From NCBI RefSeq assembly GCF_013393945.1, contig NZ_CP040299.1, positions 1 through 64,000 on the forward strand: a DNA stretch of 64,000 nucleotides, written 5' to 3'. Position 1 is the stretch's first letter. Every line of letters begins with the position of its first letter. Source of the stretch: Nostoc sp. TCL26-01. Lineage in GTDB: Bacteria; Cyanobacteriota; Cyanobacteriia; Cyanobacteriales; Nostocaceae. Positions 28,665-37,671 of this stretch are shown piece by piece. The notes beneath the pieces were generated by a model. That model was not told the DNA's origin, made no database searches, and saw only the letters and a program-made list of their open reading frames with translations. The position numbers were made by a program, and so were the translations under genes.

Positions 28665-29801
28665 ACCATTTCACTAAAAAAATGATAAAAATAGTTAAAT
28701 CAGAAATATGAGTAGAAGTTCATGGCTGGAGTCACAAAAGTAAAAATACAAGAGTCAGCAGAAGAATTACGTGAACTGCTGAAAAAACAAAAAACTGTAT
28801 TAGGGAAAGAACGTATTCAAGCATTGTATTTACTGAAAATACAGCAGGTAAAGACAATCCAAGATTTGGCAGTAGTGAAGGGATAAGGAAGTGCCACAGT
28901 GCAAAGGTGGTTAAAAGCTTATGCAGAATCGGGAATTGACACTCTGGTATCAAGAAAAAAAGGTTCAGGGCGACCACCAATTATTAACACAGATGTTCAA
29001 GAGCAACTTTCAAAGGAACTAGAAGACCCCCAGGGATTTAAAAGTTATGAAGAAATCCGAACATGGTTAAAAGCGGTAGAGGGAGTAGAAGCTTCATACA
29101 AAGTAGTACACGATACAGTGCGTTATCGAATGAAAGCGAAGCTAAAAGTACCGCGTGCAGTAGGTATAAAACACCAACCAGAAGCGGAAGAGGAGTTTAA
29201 AAAAAACTTCCACAATACATAGAAGTAATTCAGAAATATGTCATACCACCAATAGATAAGCAAAGAAGAATTAGATACTGGTGCGAGGATGAAAGCCGTG
29301 TGGGGTTGAAGACTGAAGCGGGTAGATTAATTACCAACTTTGGGACTAAACCTATCGGTATCATGCAATGGAAACGGGAGAATTTTTATTTATACGGATT
29401 AGTAGAACCGTTAACGGGCGAATATTTTATTTGGGAGTTTTCTCATTTAAATGCGGCTTGTTTTCAGATTTTTTTAGAAAAATTCTCTGCTACTTATTCC
29501 CAAGATATACATATTATTCAATTAGACAACGGTGCTTTTCATTTTAGCCAACATCTTCAGATACCAGAAAATATAATTTTGTTATTTCAACCCCCACACA
29601 CACCGCAAGTTAATCCAATTGAGCGGTTATGGGAAGAAGTTAAAAGACATTTGGCTTGGGAAAGTTTTGCCACGTTAGATGAATTAAGACACTTTATCTG
29701 GAAACGTTTGGAGAAATTAAACACATTAACCGTTGCTTCTATAACAGGGTGGGATTTTATTCTTGATGCTTTATTTGAATCAAATTTTTCGTGAATTGGT
29801 A
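28664..29801 (+). mobile_element. IS630-like insertion sequence inside cas1
   Basis: About 1138 bp with imperfect terminal repeats (taccatttcactaaaaaaat on the left, taccaattcacgaaaaattt on the right strand). The element sits between tca at 28661-28663 and tca at 29802-29804. Joining the flanks with one tca restores the Cas1 frame; a TA duplication, usual for IS630, would not. Either the family uses a different duplication here or small changes followed. Confidence 0.85.
28722..29794 (+). pseudogene. IS630-like transposase, with in-frame stop and -1 frameshift site
   Basis: Frame A starts at ATG 28722 (MAGVTKVKIQESAEELREL) and encodes HTH domains, but has a TAA at 28884 before TVQRWLKAYAESGID. 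Frame B (to 29794) holds the DDE-type core: WCEDESRVGL, HIIQLDNGAFH, and PQVNPIERLWEEVKRHL. Between them A AAA AAC (29201-29207) is a canonical -1 slippery site that joins the frames. The frameshift is probably programmed, while the TAA is probably a mutation, so this copy is likely immobile by itself. Confidence 0.82.
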
Positions 29802-29892
29802 TCAGGCACTGCTTTTGCTGATGAAATACCTTTAAATAACCGTGTTGCAATTGGAGAATAGCATCTGGTTCTGTGATGTAAATTGTCGGCAT
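29802..29892 (-). pseudogene. cas1: Cas1 N-terminal fragment
   Basis: Encodes MPTIYITEPDAILQLQHGYL then KVFHQQKQC, the normal Cas1 N-terminal beta-sandwich start. It reads into the IS630-like element and is not a gene by itself. It pairs with the main part at 27693-28664. Confidence 0.88.
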
Positions 29893-30144
29893 AGTTGAAA
29901 TAAGTAGATGGTAAAAGTAAAAAAGCGAAGTTAAGAATATGTTCTTATTGGCTTTGTTTTTTACTTAATTACATCCTCTCAGATGAATATATAACCTGAT
30001 ATATATCCAAATTTAGTTTGTATATAAGTTTGTATATAAAAATCCAATTTTATGTGTAGGGTGTGTTGTCGCGCAGCGCAACGCACGGCAATAATTCAAG
30101 TATAATTATATTTATCCTCAGTAAATACCTTGATCAATCTCTAG
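29893..30144. other. Upstream region of cas1 and Rpn-like gene
   Basis: 252 bp with no gene seen. It holds a tandem agtttgtatata pair (near 30016-30040) and a dispersed repeat (tgtagggtgtgttgtcgcgc) common in cyanobacterial genomes. It must carry the promoters of both divergent neighbours. Confidence 0.5.
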
Positions 30145-31005
30145 ATGGCAGAATATGACAACCTGTGTAAAATCCTGGCTGAAAAATATCCCCATGATTT
30201 TATTCGCTGGTTATTGAAGCAAGAACCGCGCACAATTAATATCTTAAAAACCGAATTGAGTATTGAACCAATTCGCGCTGATTCTGTGACATTCCTGCAA
30301 ACAGAAAATCAGATTTTGCATATTGAATTTCAGACAACAATTAAATCCAAAACACCACTAGGATTGCGGATGCTAGATTACTACGTCCGCTTGACACGTC
30401 AATATCAAGTTCCTGTTACACAGGTAGTGATTTTCTTGCAACCAACTAGTGATAAAATCGCCTTCACCACAGAATATGTCACTGAAGTCACAACCCATCG
30501 TTATCAAGTTATCCGGATGTGGGAGCAAGATTCAGCATTATTTCTGAATAATGTGGGGTTATTACCGTTAGCACCATTAACAAAAACGGATTCAGCCCCA
30601 GCGCTATTATCGCAAGTTGCTCAAAGTCTTGCTAAAATTCCAGATATTGAGACTAGACAAAATACGACTGCATACACAGAAATATTGGCGGGGTTAAAGT
30701 TTGAGCGAGATTTGATTCTGCAATTATTACGGGAGGAGACTATGCAAGAATCGGTGATTTATCAATATATTTTGGAGAAGGGTGAAAGACTTGGTGAACA
30801 ACGCGGTGAACAACGGGGTGAACAAGAAGAAGCACTGAAATTTTGTCGGCTTTTACTTGATGAACGCTTTGGTGAAATTGATTCATCAATTATTGAGCAA
30901 GTACAAGTGTTAAATAAGGAACAGTTAGAAGCATTAGGTAGAGCTATTCTCAGATTTTCATCACTACCTGATTTAATCGCTTGGTTAAATCAGCCATCAA
31001 TTTGA
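30145..31005 (+). CDS. Rpn-family putative nuclease/transposase-like protein (DUF4351-type C-terminus)
   Basis: A 286-residue protein like the many Rpn/YhgA-type proteins of cyanobacteria. The N-terminal half fits the PD-(D/E)xK nuclease fold: RADSVTFLQTENQILHIEFQ has the acidic E-x-Q motif. The C-terminus (LLLDERFGEIDSSIIEQVQV, LGRAILRFSSLPDLIAWL) matches the DUF4351 type. A GEQRGEQRGEQ linker is encoded by short repeats. The family promotes recombination in bacteria and is often mobile or duplicated. It lies between cas1 and the first array but is probably not a cas gene. Confidence 0.75.
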   Translation: MAEYDNLCKILAEKYPHDFIRWLLKQEPRTINILKTELSIEPIRADSVTFLQTENQILHIEFQTTIKSKTPLGLRMLDYYVRLTRQYQVPVTQVVIFLQPTSDKIAFTTEYVTEVTTHRYQVIRMWEQDSALFLNNVGLLPLAPLTKTDSAPALLSQVAQSLAKIPDIETRQNTTAYTEILAGLKFERDLILQLLREETMQESVIYQYILEKGERLGEQRGEQRGEQEEALKFCRLLLDERFGEIDSSIIEQVQVLNKEQLEALGRAILRFSSLPDLIAWLNQPSI

Positions 31006-31027
31006 TTTTTCAGAATTATTCAGCTTG

Positions 31028-31065
31028 ATATCCCCGATTTCTTGAAGAAATCGGGGATATTTTTT
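31028..31065 (+). terminator. Rho-independent terminator after the Rpn-like gene
   Basis: A perfect 13-bp stem (atatccccgattt with its complement), a 7-nt loop and a T run lie 22 bp after the stop at 31005. It insulates the gene from the array, which is read from the other side. Confidence 0.88.
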
Positions 31066-31128
31066 ATTTTTCTCAAGTTGTTGATAAACTCAACTCGAAT
31101 GAAATTCTCACAGCTTTGAAGCAACTAG

Positions 31129-32906
31129 GTTTCCATTAATTCAACTTCCGAAGAAGTTTAAAGATTAACCGCTCAGTTGGAAGGGTACTTTGCCAACAAC
31201 CCTGTTTCCATTAATTCAACTTCCGAAGAAGTTTAAAGTCGGGGCCGCTGCGGTCGGTATCGATGGCGCTATAGTTTCCATTAATTCAACTTCCGAAGAA
31301 GTTTAAAGCTCTCACAATGGTCGCCGGAGCGATCCTTGTGGTGGGAGGTTTCCATTAATTCAACTTCCGAAGAAGTTTAAAGTTGTTGGATTAGCGTCTA
31401 TTTTTTTCCAGAATGCAGTGTAGTTTCCATTAATTCAACTTCCGAAGAAGTTTAAAGATTTTTTACTTAAAGTTGCAAATAGCGCACTAAAAACAAGTTT
31501 CCATTAATTCAACTTCCGAAGAAGTTTAAAGTCGTTGCCGCTGCGGTGCAACGAAAAGAAGATCAAGCTGTTTCCATTAATTCAACTTCCGAAGAAGTTT
31601 AAAGCTGCCACAATGGTTACCGGGGTGACCCTTTTGGTGGGAGGTTTCCATTAATTCAACTTCCGAAGAAGTTTAAAGTTTTGCTGGTTACGGGCGCAGC
31701 CCCAGTTGCAGCTGCGTTTCCATTAATTCAACTTCCGAAGAAGTTTAAAGATTTCTCTAAAAAATCGTTTGGAGGGTTCTTGGGGGTTTCCATTAATTCA
31801 ACTTCCGAAGAAGTTTAAAGTTTACTTTTTTCCGCTACTGCCGGGATAGCCGGCGGGTTTCCATTAATTCAACTTCCGAAGAAGTTTAAAGATGGTAGTC
31901 GAGATTTAAAATTATCTCGCGTGGAGGAGTTTCCATTAATTCAACTTCCGAAGAAGTTTAAAGGGTTTGATATACCAACACTGCACGTAGCAATGAACTG
32001 GGCGTTTCCATTAATTCAACTTCCGAAGAAGTTTAAAGAAAAATTGCGGATTATACCGCGATTACGATGCAGCGCAGTTTCCATTAATTCAACTTCCGAA
32101 GAAGTTTAAAGTGCAATGCTACTCTTGGCATTAACGACCGCCGTGATGGTTTCCATTAATTCAACTTCCGAAGAAGTTTAAAGCTTCTGCGGCGAGTTCA
32201 CCGAGGATCCTTGTAAAAAGTTTCCATTAATTCAACTTCCGAAGAAGTTTAAAGCACAGGCACTGCTACCTTGTCTGTTCCTGCTGGGTTGTTTCCATTA
32301 ATTCAACTTCCGAAGAAGTTTAAAGTTGTACAAAACATGATTGGAATTGCTGAAGATCTAAAGTTTCCATTAATTCAACTTCCGAAGAAGTTTAAAGAAA
32401 TGTTTGGATTAATAATTGCGGCAGCAATTGCCGTTTCCATTAATTCAACTTCCGAAGAAGTTTAAAGGTCTACAGCCTAATGTTGATTATCGAAGAGGCG
32501 GTCTGTTTCCATTAATTCAACTTCCGAAGAAGTTTAAAGCGAGGTGCTTTTATGACATATTCACAAGGAGATCACATGTTTCCATTAATTCAACTTCCGA
32601 AGAAGTTTAAAGTGCTCCCTCAGCCAAATGGTAGAAAAGGTTCTTCTGAGTTTCCATTAATTCAACTTCCGAAGAAGTTTAAAGTCCCTGTTTTTTGGGG
32701 TTCCCTTAGACCAAGTTGCAAAAGTTTCCATTAATTCAACTTCCGAAGAAGTTTAAAGCTTTTAGGAGATAAACCCACCCTAGAGGGTAACACCTGTGTT
32801 TCCATTAATTCAACTTCCGAAGAAGTTTAAAGTTTAGGTTCATTTCCAATTAAAGGCTCTCCTCTGAGAGCGTTTCCATTAATTCAACTTCCGAAGAAGT
32901 TTAAAG
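31129..32906 (-). CRISPR. CRISPR array 1: 25 repeats of 35 bp, 24 spacers, read on the minus strand
   Basis: Repeats start at 31129, 31204, 31274, 31348, 31423, 31497, 31570, 31644, 31716, 31786, 31857, 31929, 32004, 32077, 32149, 32220, 32291, 32363, 32433, 32505, 32578, 32650, 32724, 32798 and 32872. On the plus strand each begins gtttccattaattcaactt and ends agtttaaag. On the minus strand it ends gaattaatggaaac, the same end as array 2, so the crRNA 5' handle is shared and the array is read right to left. Spacers are 35-40 bp, as in type III. Repeats are essentially invariant, so array decay is not visible. Confidence 0.96.
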
Positions 32907-33125
32907 GGCTAGCTCGTGAAAGCTTTACCTAGAGGCGATTCTACAGCAGTTTTTTGGGGGTTGTCAAATTTATGCCTAATAAATGAGATACTTTCTTAAT
33001 AAGATGGATATTGACCAAGCTCTAACCCATAATAGGAAGGTAATTTGGGGCATTCTACGAAACAATCAGGGTTTCAGCGATTTTACTTTTGCCCCAAAAA
33101 CCACTATCAGGCAATTACTAAAGTA
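32907..33125 (-). promoter_or_regulatory. Probable leader of array 1
   Basis: Lies between the RT-Cas1 gene end and the first-transcribed repeat. Read on the minus strand it has tttgacaac, gctgta and gctttca blocks in the same order as the sequence before array 2, ending next to the repeat. This supports both the orientation and a common leader. Confidence 0.6.
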
Positions 33126-34313
33126 TTATAATTTCCAAATCATTGGGCGATACACTTCAACTTCACCCATCAAACAAGCAATATACTCCCGTACCTGTAA
33201 CTCAATACAACGACGGTAAGGTACTTTACAGTCTGTGTGTGGATGTGTAATTTCTGTTTGTAATCTTTCCTCCCAGTGTTTGAGAAATTTTTTGAGTGCA
33301 TGAGGTTGAAAATAAACACCACCACGTTCATCAGGAGAGGTAAAATCCTCTATGGTAAAAATGTTTTTGTTAGTCAAATATATTACCAGAGAATCAACAA
33401 CCAAAGCTCGAAACTCCTCCATTAAGTCAGATACCAAAGCTGGATGATTGTCACGAGGTACGTGCAAGTTACCAAAATGAGTATGTAAGCCTAATACCTG
33501 GATTAACGAGTGAACATTTTGACTTAATAATGTATACCCCAAACTTAACATACTATTAATGGGATCAGTAGGTGGTCGTTTAGTACGCTTCTCAAACACA
33601 AATTCCCCTGTCACCAATGAACCTAAAGCTTGAAAATACGTTGTTGCGGCTATCCCTTCATAGCCACGCAACATATTGACATCTTCAGCAAATGGTAGTT
33701 TCTCCATAAACAATTCCAGTTGACTAATGGCTTTAGTCGCCTTATCAGACTTCACCCGACGATTTAATCGCATCAACATAATTCTTGAATTATGCAATTT
33801 AGCTCGGACAATAGCCTCAGCTTGCTTCCTAGTAAACTCAGAATTTTGCGAACATTCAACTTGACGTGCTAAATATTCCACCTTCGCCATTCCTTCCGCT
33901 TGCAACCTCCCAAAATATCTCCCCTTCTGCGACAAATACATAATCGGAATCCGGCGCTGTAATGCTACACTCACAGCACCATGAGAAACATTGCAACAAC
34001 CAAACAAGACAATATTCGTCACTCGCACAATAGGGATTTTAATCCTTAATTCATGTTGATAAAAAACCTGGAACTGTTGGTTTTTTGCACTCAAATAAGC
34101 CCCTTGATCCGTTATATATAGCGTAGTCATAGATTCCTGCCAAAAATGAGATATGGGTGCGCGAGGAAAACTTACTGGCTTGCTGATATCACAAGCCTTT
34201 GGTGGACGAGAGACAAATTTAAATGGACGTTCTTTGGGACGAAAATAAGGCGTACCCGAAGCATTAGTTAACCATTCTCCCTCCATCCGTGACAGGTTAA
34301 GAGAATTGCACAT
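33126..34313 (-). pseudogene. cas1: Cas1 domain of an RT-Cas1 fusion (3' part)
   Basis: The Cas1 domain starts at MTTLYITDQGAYL and continues through RVTNIVLFGCCNVSHGAVSV, EAIVRAKLHNSRIML, NSMLSLGYTLLSQNVHSLIQ and RRCIELQVREYIACLMGEVE, all typical. Upstream residues (EWLTNASGTPYFRPKERPFK) are the linker to a reverse transcriptase. Joining 34274 to 35904-36498 with one 9-bp duplication gives a single frame, so this was an RT-Cas1 fusion as known in some type III-B loci, where it allows spacer capture from RNA. It lies directly upstream of array 1. The 34313 start is within IS-derived DNA and probably not used. Confidence 0.9.
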
Positions 34314-34316
34314 TTG

Positions 34317-35624
34317 TCAAGGGGGTGCAAAAAAAGGGGCTAGATCCAGATTGGGGACAGGCTTTCGTAGAGATTTGACTACACCTAAATCTTGATTTTC
34401 AGGAGCAGCAAAATATTTAATCGGATCATCAGCGTTGCCTTTGTCATGGGCAACGCTAAAATGATAAAGTCCGCGATAAATCATTTCCAAAGAAATGCGG
34501 TCAAAAGGTAAAGATAATTCATCAGCAACAGCATCACCCAAATCGACTAACACAGCATAAAATAACCAAGTTGCCCAGACTTGTAACTTGATACCATTAA
34601 TAGAACCCGTCCATAAATAAGATAAACCAAGTAATCGTTTTACGGTGTGAAAAGCCTCTTCAATTCTCCATCTACGGCGGTATAAATCAGCGACGACATA
34701 GGGAGGTAAAACTTCTGGATCAAGAACAGAAGTAATATAAGAATAAACAGTTTGCCCAAACTTAATTTCAATTAAACGTAAAGTAAGAATAGGTGCGCCA
34801 CCACGCCCAGTACCAAGTTGAATCAATCGGTCTTTAACATTATAGTCGTAACTAAATATTTTTAAGTATTTAATAGATGCTTTAGCTTTTAAACGGGTAA
34901 TAAAATGAATATTTCGGTCAATAAGTTGTTGAAAGAAGAGGAAGTGATAGAAACCTCTATCAAGTAAAATGAGAGTCGATTCAGTTAATAAATTCAGCAA
35001 TGGGACTTCAAAATTAGTCTCGGATGCGGCGGGGTTAGGATGAAACCAAATTTCTATAGGTAAACGAGTTACCAAATCAATAACTGTACAAATCTTACCC
35101 GCTAATTGACCTATTTTAGCATCTTCCAGGCTTTTGAGCTTACGGAACAAAGCTTCTAATGTAGAGCCATCAGCTATCCAAATTCTGTCAAAGTTATGCA
35201 GAGCATACTTAACACTATCTGGTAGTGGTCTTTTCACCCTTTGCTGCCAATTGAATTGTAATTGAGGTAATAAATCTTTAAAGACTCGCTCAAATAATTC
35301 GGCGGGAAATACTAAAAATCTTTGTGATAGAGATTGTTGAGCAACCTGCGTGGCACGACACCATAGGACATCTTCTCTCGCTAAAAGCTTTGTTAATTCT
35401 TGTACTCCGGGAACTTGCCGCCATAATAAAGTTAATACTGCACTGAGCATGAAAGATAGATTGATAATTCTATCTCGGAGTCCTAACTGCTTGTAGTATT
35501 TTTCTTGAGCAAAGATAGCTGGAGTTAGTAAAGATTTTAATTGCTGAGAAATTATTTCATTATCTATAGTAGGGGTATTATGTTTGTGTGTGTGGTCGGA
35601 GTTTTGTTTTTGTCGCTTGGGCAT
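34317..35624 (-). CDS. IS4-family transposase
   Basis: A 435-residue DDE transposase. The IS4 YREK signature is seen in LYRRRWRIEEAFHTVKRLLG (Tyr, Arg, Glu and Lys at the right spacing). Other acidic residues lie in WIADGSTLE and LLDRGFYHF. The gene looks intact, on the same strand as the interrupted RT-cas1 gene. Confidence 0.9.
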   Translation of the reverse strand: MPKRQKQNSDHTHKHNTPTIDNEIISQQLKSLLTPAIFAQEKYYKQLGLRDRIINLSFMLSAVLTLLWRQVPGVQELTKLLAREDVLWCRATQVAQQSLSQRFLVFPAELFERVFKDLLPQLQFNWQQRVKRPLPDSVKYALHNFDRIWIADGSTLEALFRKLKSLEDAKIGQLAGKICTVIDLVTRLPIEIWFHPNPAASETNFEVPLLNLLTESTLILLDRGFYHFLFFQQLIDRNIHFITRLKAKASIKYLKIFSYDYNVKDRLIQLGTGRGGAPILTLRLIEIKFGQTVYSYITSVLDPEVLPPYVVADLYRRRWRIEEAFHTVKRLLGLSYLWTGSINGIKLQVWATWLFYAVLVDLGDAVADELSLPFDRISLEMIYRGLYHFSVAHDKGNADDPIKYFAAPENQDLGVVKSLRKPVPNLDLAPFFAPP

Positions 35625-35760
35625 AGCGGTAGACCAAAGTTTTCATTACCAAGATTAATCCTTGAATTTACATAACAATGTTGCCCACTGCTGACAAAAT
35701 TATTTTGTTGTAACACTTTTGTTTTTGCAGAAAATTAGCCCTATCAAAAACTTATTTGAT

Positions 35761-35834
35761 AATGATAATCAAATATGGGGTCAGGAGGCGAGCGACGCTC
35801 GCCTCCTGACCCCACCCCCACTACGATTATCATT
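35761..35834. repeat. Long hairpin within the IS4-family element
   Basis: A perfect 17-bp stem (ggggtcaggaggcgagc at 35777-35793, complement at 35797-35813) with a 3-nt loop, enclosed by outer inverted arms aatgataatc and gattatcatt (35761 and 35825). It is upstream of the transposase start and might regulate its expression or act as a small inserted palindrome. Confidence 0.75.
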
Positions 35835-35903
35835 TTCATCAACAGCTTTTTGAGTATTTTAGCTGATTGACAAAATACACTTTTTCTTAACCTGTCACGG
35901 GTG

Positions 35904-36506
35904 TTCTCCCTCCGGCTTGGGTTGTGGAGGTGGTGGTGCATAAACTTTGCCATTTGCAAAGCGATAGCCTAAAAATATAAACTCTTGTTGGGGTAGAAAA
36001 ATCTGTGTTTTTTCCGGTTGCAATGTGAGATAAAGTTCTCCCAACCAAGCGATAATTTTATCAAGGATACGGTTAGCTTCCTGCCAACTGCTACAAGCGA
36101 CAGCAAAATCATCACCATACCTGACTAAATGAATATTATTGCTCAGGCATTTTCTGTCAAAACTTGTGAGGTATAGATTAGCTAATGCTCCAGAAAGTAT
36201 GCCACCTTGCAATACACCTTTACCGAAATTAATGTACTTGCCGGAAATAATCATTCCCGCTTTAATTTGCTGTTCTAGCAACTGCAAGATTCCGCTTTCT
36301 AGATGCAAAGCTTCTAGATTAGTTAACAGTAATGCCAAGGACAAATTATCAAAAAACTGGGCAATATCAGCCTTGATAATCCAAGTCGGACGATACTGAT
36401 AATAAGAGAAAAGCTGTTGTACTGCTTGTTGAATATTCCGCCCTGGACGATAAGCATAGCTACAATCCAGAAAGGCTTCTTCTAGAGGGAAATACAACGG
36501 GAGCAT
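35904..36506 (-). pseudogene. Reverse transcriptase domain of the RT-Cas1 fusion (5' truncated)
   Basis: RT motifs in order: YAYRPGRNIQQAVQQL (motif 2), IIKADIAQFFDNL (motif 3), GVLQGGILSGALANLYL (motif 4), HLVRYGDDFAVA (catalytic YGDD, motif 5) and FIFLGYRF (motif 7). It resembles group II-type RTs. The sequence ends in a Pro-rich linker (PPPPQPKPEGE) and runs into the IS4 element. The N-terminal motifs 0-1 are missing because an ISKra4-like copy abuts it. The ATG at 36504-36506 comes from the IS end. If an N-terminal Cas6 domain existed, it was lost. Confidence 0.88.
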
Positions 36507-37671
36507 CCACTTTTGGCAGAAAGACTCAAATAGCTAATAAACCATTGAGATAAGCACAACGAATAGAGAGGATGTGATTAACACTATCAACATTCCACTG
36601 TGCGCCAGAAATTTTAATCCTCGCACCAATTTGTTTAATAGCAGATTCAACTGCGCCAGAACCAATAGAACAAAGTTGTTCAGCCTGGTAATAGGCATAA
36701 TTGACAAGACGAGAGCGATGTTTTTCAAGATAAGCAATGAAGTTCTTCGCTTGTTTACCTCGGCAATGAAGAAATAAAGCTTGAGTTTCTTCTATCTGAC
36801 CTTGCCATAACAGCGTTTCAGCAGCTTTAAGCCGTTTTAAAGAACCACCAACTTTATAGAGATTTTCTTTGAGGTGATACCAATCCAAGATTTCCCAACG
36901 CTCAAAATTTTCTGTTTTACCAAACTCTTTGACTAGATTCCACACGCCATCATGACCATCCCCCAAGCACACTAACGGGTTAACCAGACGTTGGCTATTG
37001 ACATAATCAACTAATGATTGGTTGTCATCAAAAAACGCACCATAGTAAATCCCTTGCAGACGAACGGTTTTATAGTCTCGCCAGTAACAGCCTGCTTTCG
37101 GTTTACCTCTGAGTCGGACTTTTCCTCCATCTACACTGACTTCTGAAACTGCTTGTTTTGCAAATGGTAGTTGAAAATCTTGTGACAGCACTAATTTTTG
37201 TTGCGTTGAGTGACCCACTTTGACTCCTGTCAATGCCTCAACTTCAATTTCTGCTTTTTGGTATGATTCGTTAGCTGACAGCCTTAAACAACACTTTTGA
37301 AGTAATGGACTTAACCGGGTTCTTGGCTTCAAACCCAGTTTCTGTAACTGTTTGGCTTTAAGAGTCAGTTCCCCCACTAAGCTTTTAATTTTCCTGGTTT
37401 TACCTACTTTTGTTCCAGTTTTTTGTTCGATAAAAAAAGGGCTATTTCTGGACTGACTAGTTCTAATATTTGACTCCGAACTGTTTTTTCTATACTTTCG
37501 AGGTCTGTCAGCTTACTTTTATCTGCTTCTTCATACAGTAGTGTTGACAATTCTTGTAAACAGGCTTTGATTCTTTCTTGTTTATCCTGGTTCATGGTAA
37601 GTCATCCACACTGTTTTATCTGTTGTTATATTCTCCCAGAACCTGTATATCTTCCAAAAGTGGATGCTCCC
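36499..37671 (-). mobile_element. ISKra4-like insertion sequence, copy 2, at an RT/CHAT junction
   Basis: A 1173-bp element, same length and terminal repeats as copy 1, transposase on the minus strand. The 8 bp on its left (aatacaac) and right (caaaaaat) differ, so there is no target duplication. The flanks are the 5'-truncated RT and the 5'-truncated CHAT gene, which points to an IS-associated deletion rather than a simple insertion. Confidence 0.92.
36526..37595 (-). CDS. ISKra4-like transposase (copy 2)
   Basis: Same two-frame organisation as copy 1: a first frame from 37595 (63 codons) and the catalytic frame ending at 36526. The T TTT TTA slip site is preserved. It differs from copy 1 at one noted residue (Leu for Ile in SRLVNYAY). 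Apparently intact. Confidence 0.85.

Larger units (their letters stand above)
34284..35903 (-). mobile_element. IS4-family insertion sequence splitting RT-cas1
   Basis: A 1620-bp element with terminal repeats (catccgtgacaggttaag at the left and its near-complement at the right) flanked by 9-bp duplications ttctccctc at 34275-34283 and 35904-35912. It carries one transposase and a 250-bp non-coding part with a long hairpin. Removing it joins RT and Cas1 in frame. Confidence 0.92.

Noticed and set aside
29587..29892. 101-codon minus-strand ORF as a gene
   Set aside because: Only its first 30 codons are real (Cas1 N-terminus); the rest is antisense to the IS630-like transposase.
31921..32734. 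Four ORFs of 60-64 residues repeating FPLIQLPKKFK
   Set aside because: They are CRISPR repeats of array 1 read through, not proteins.
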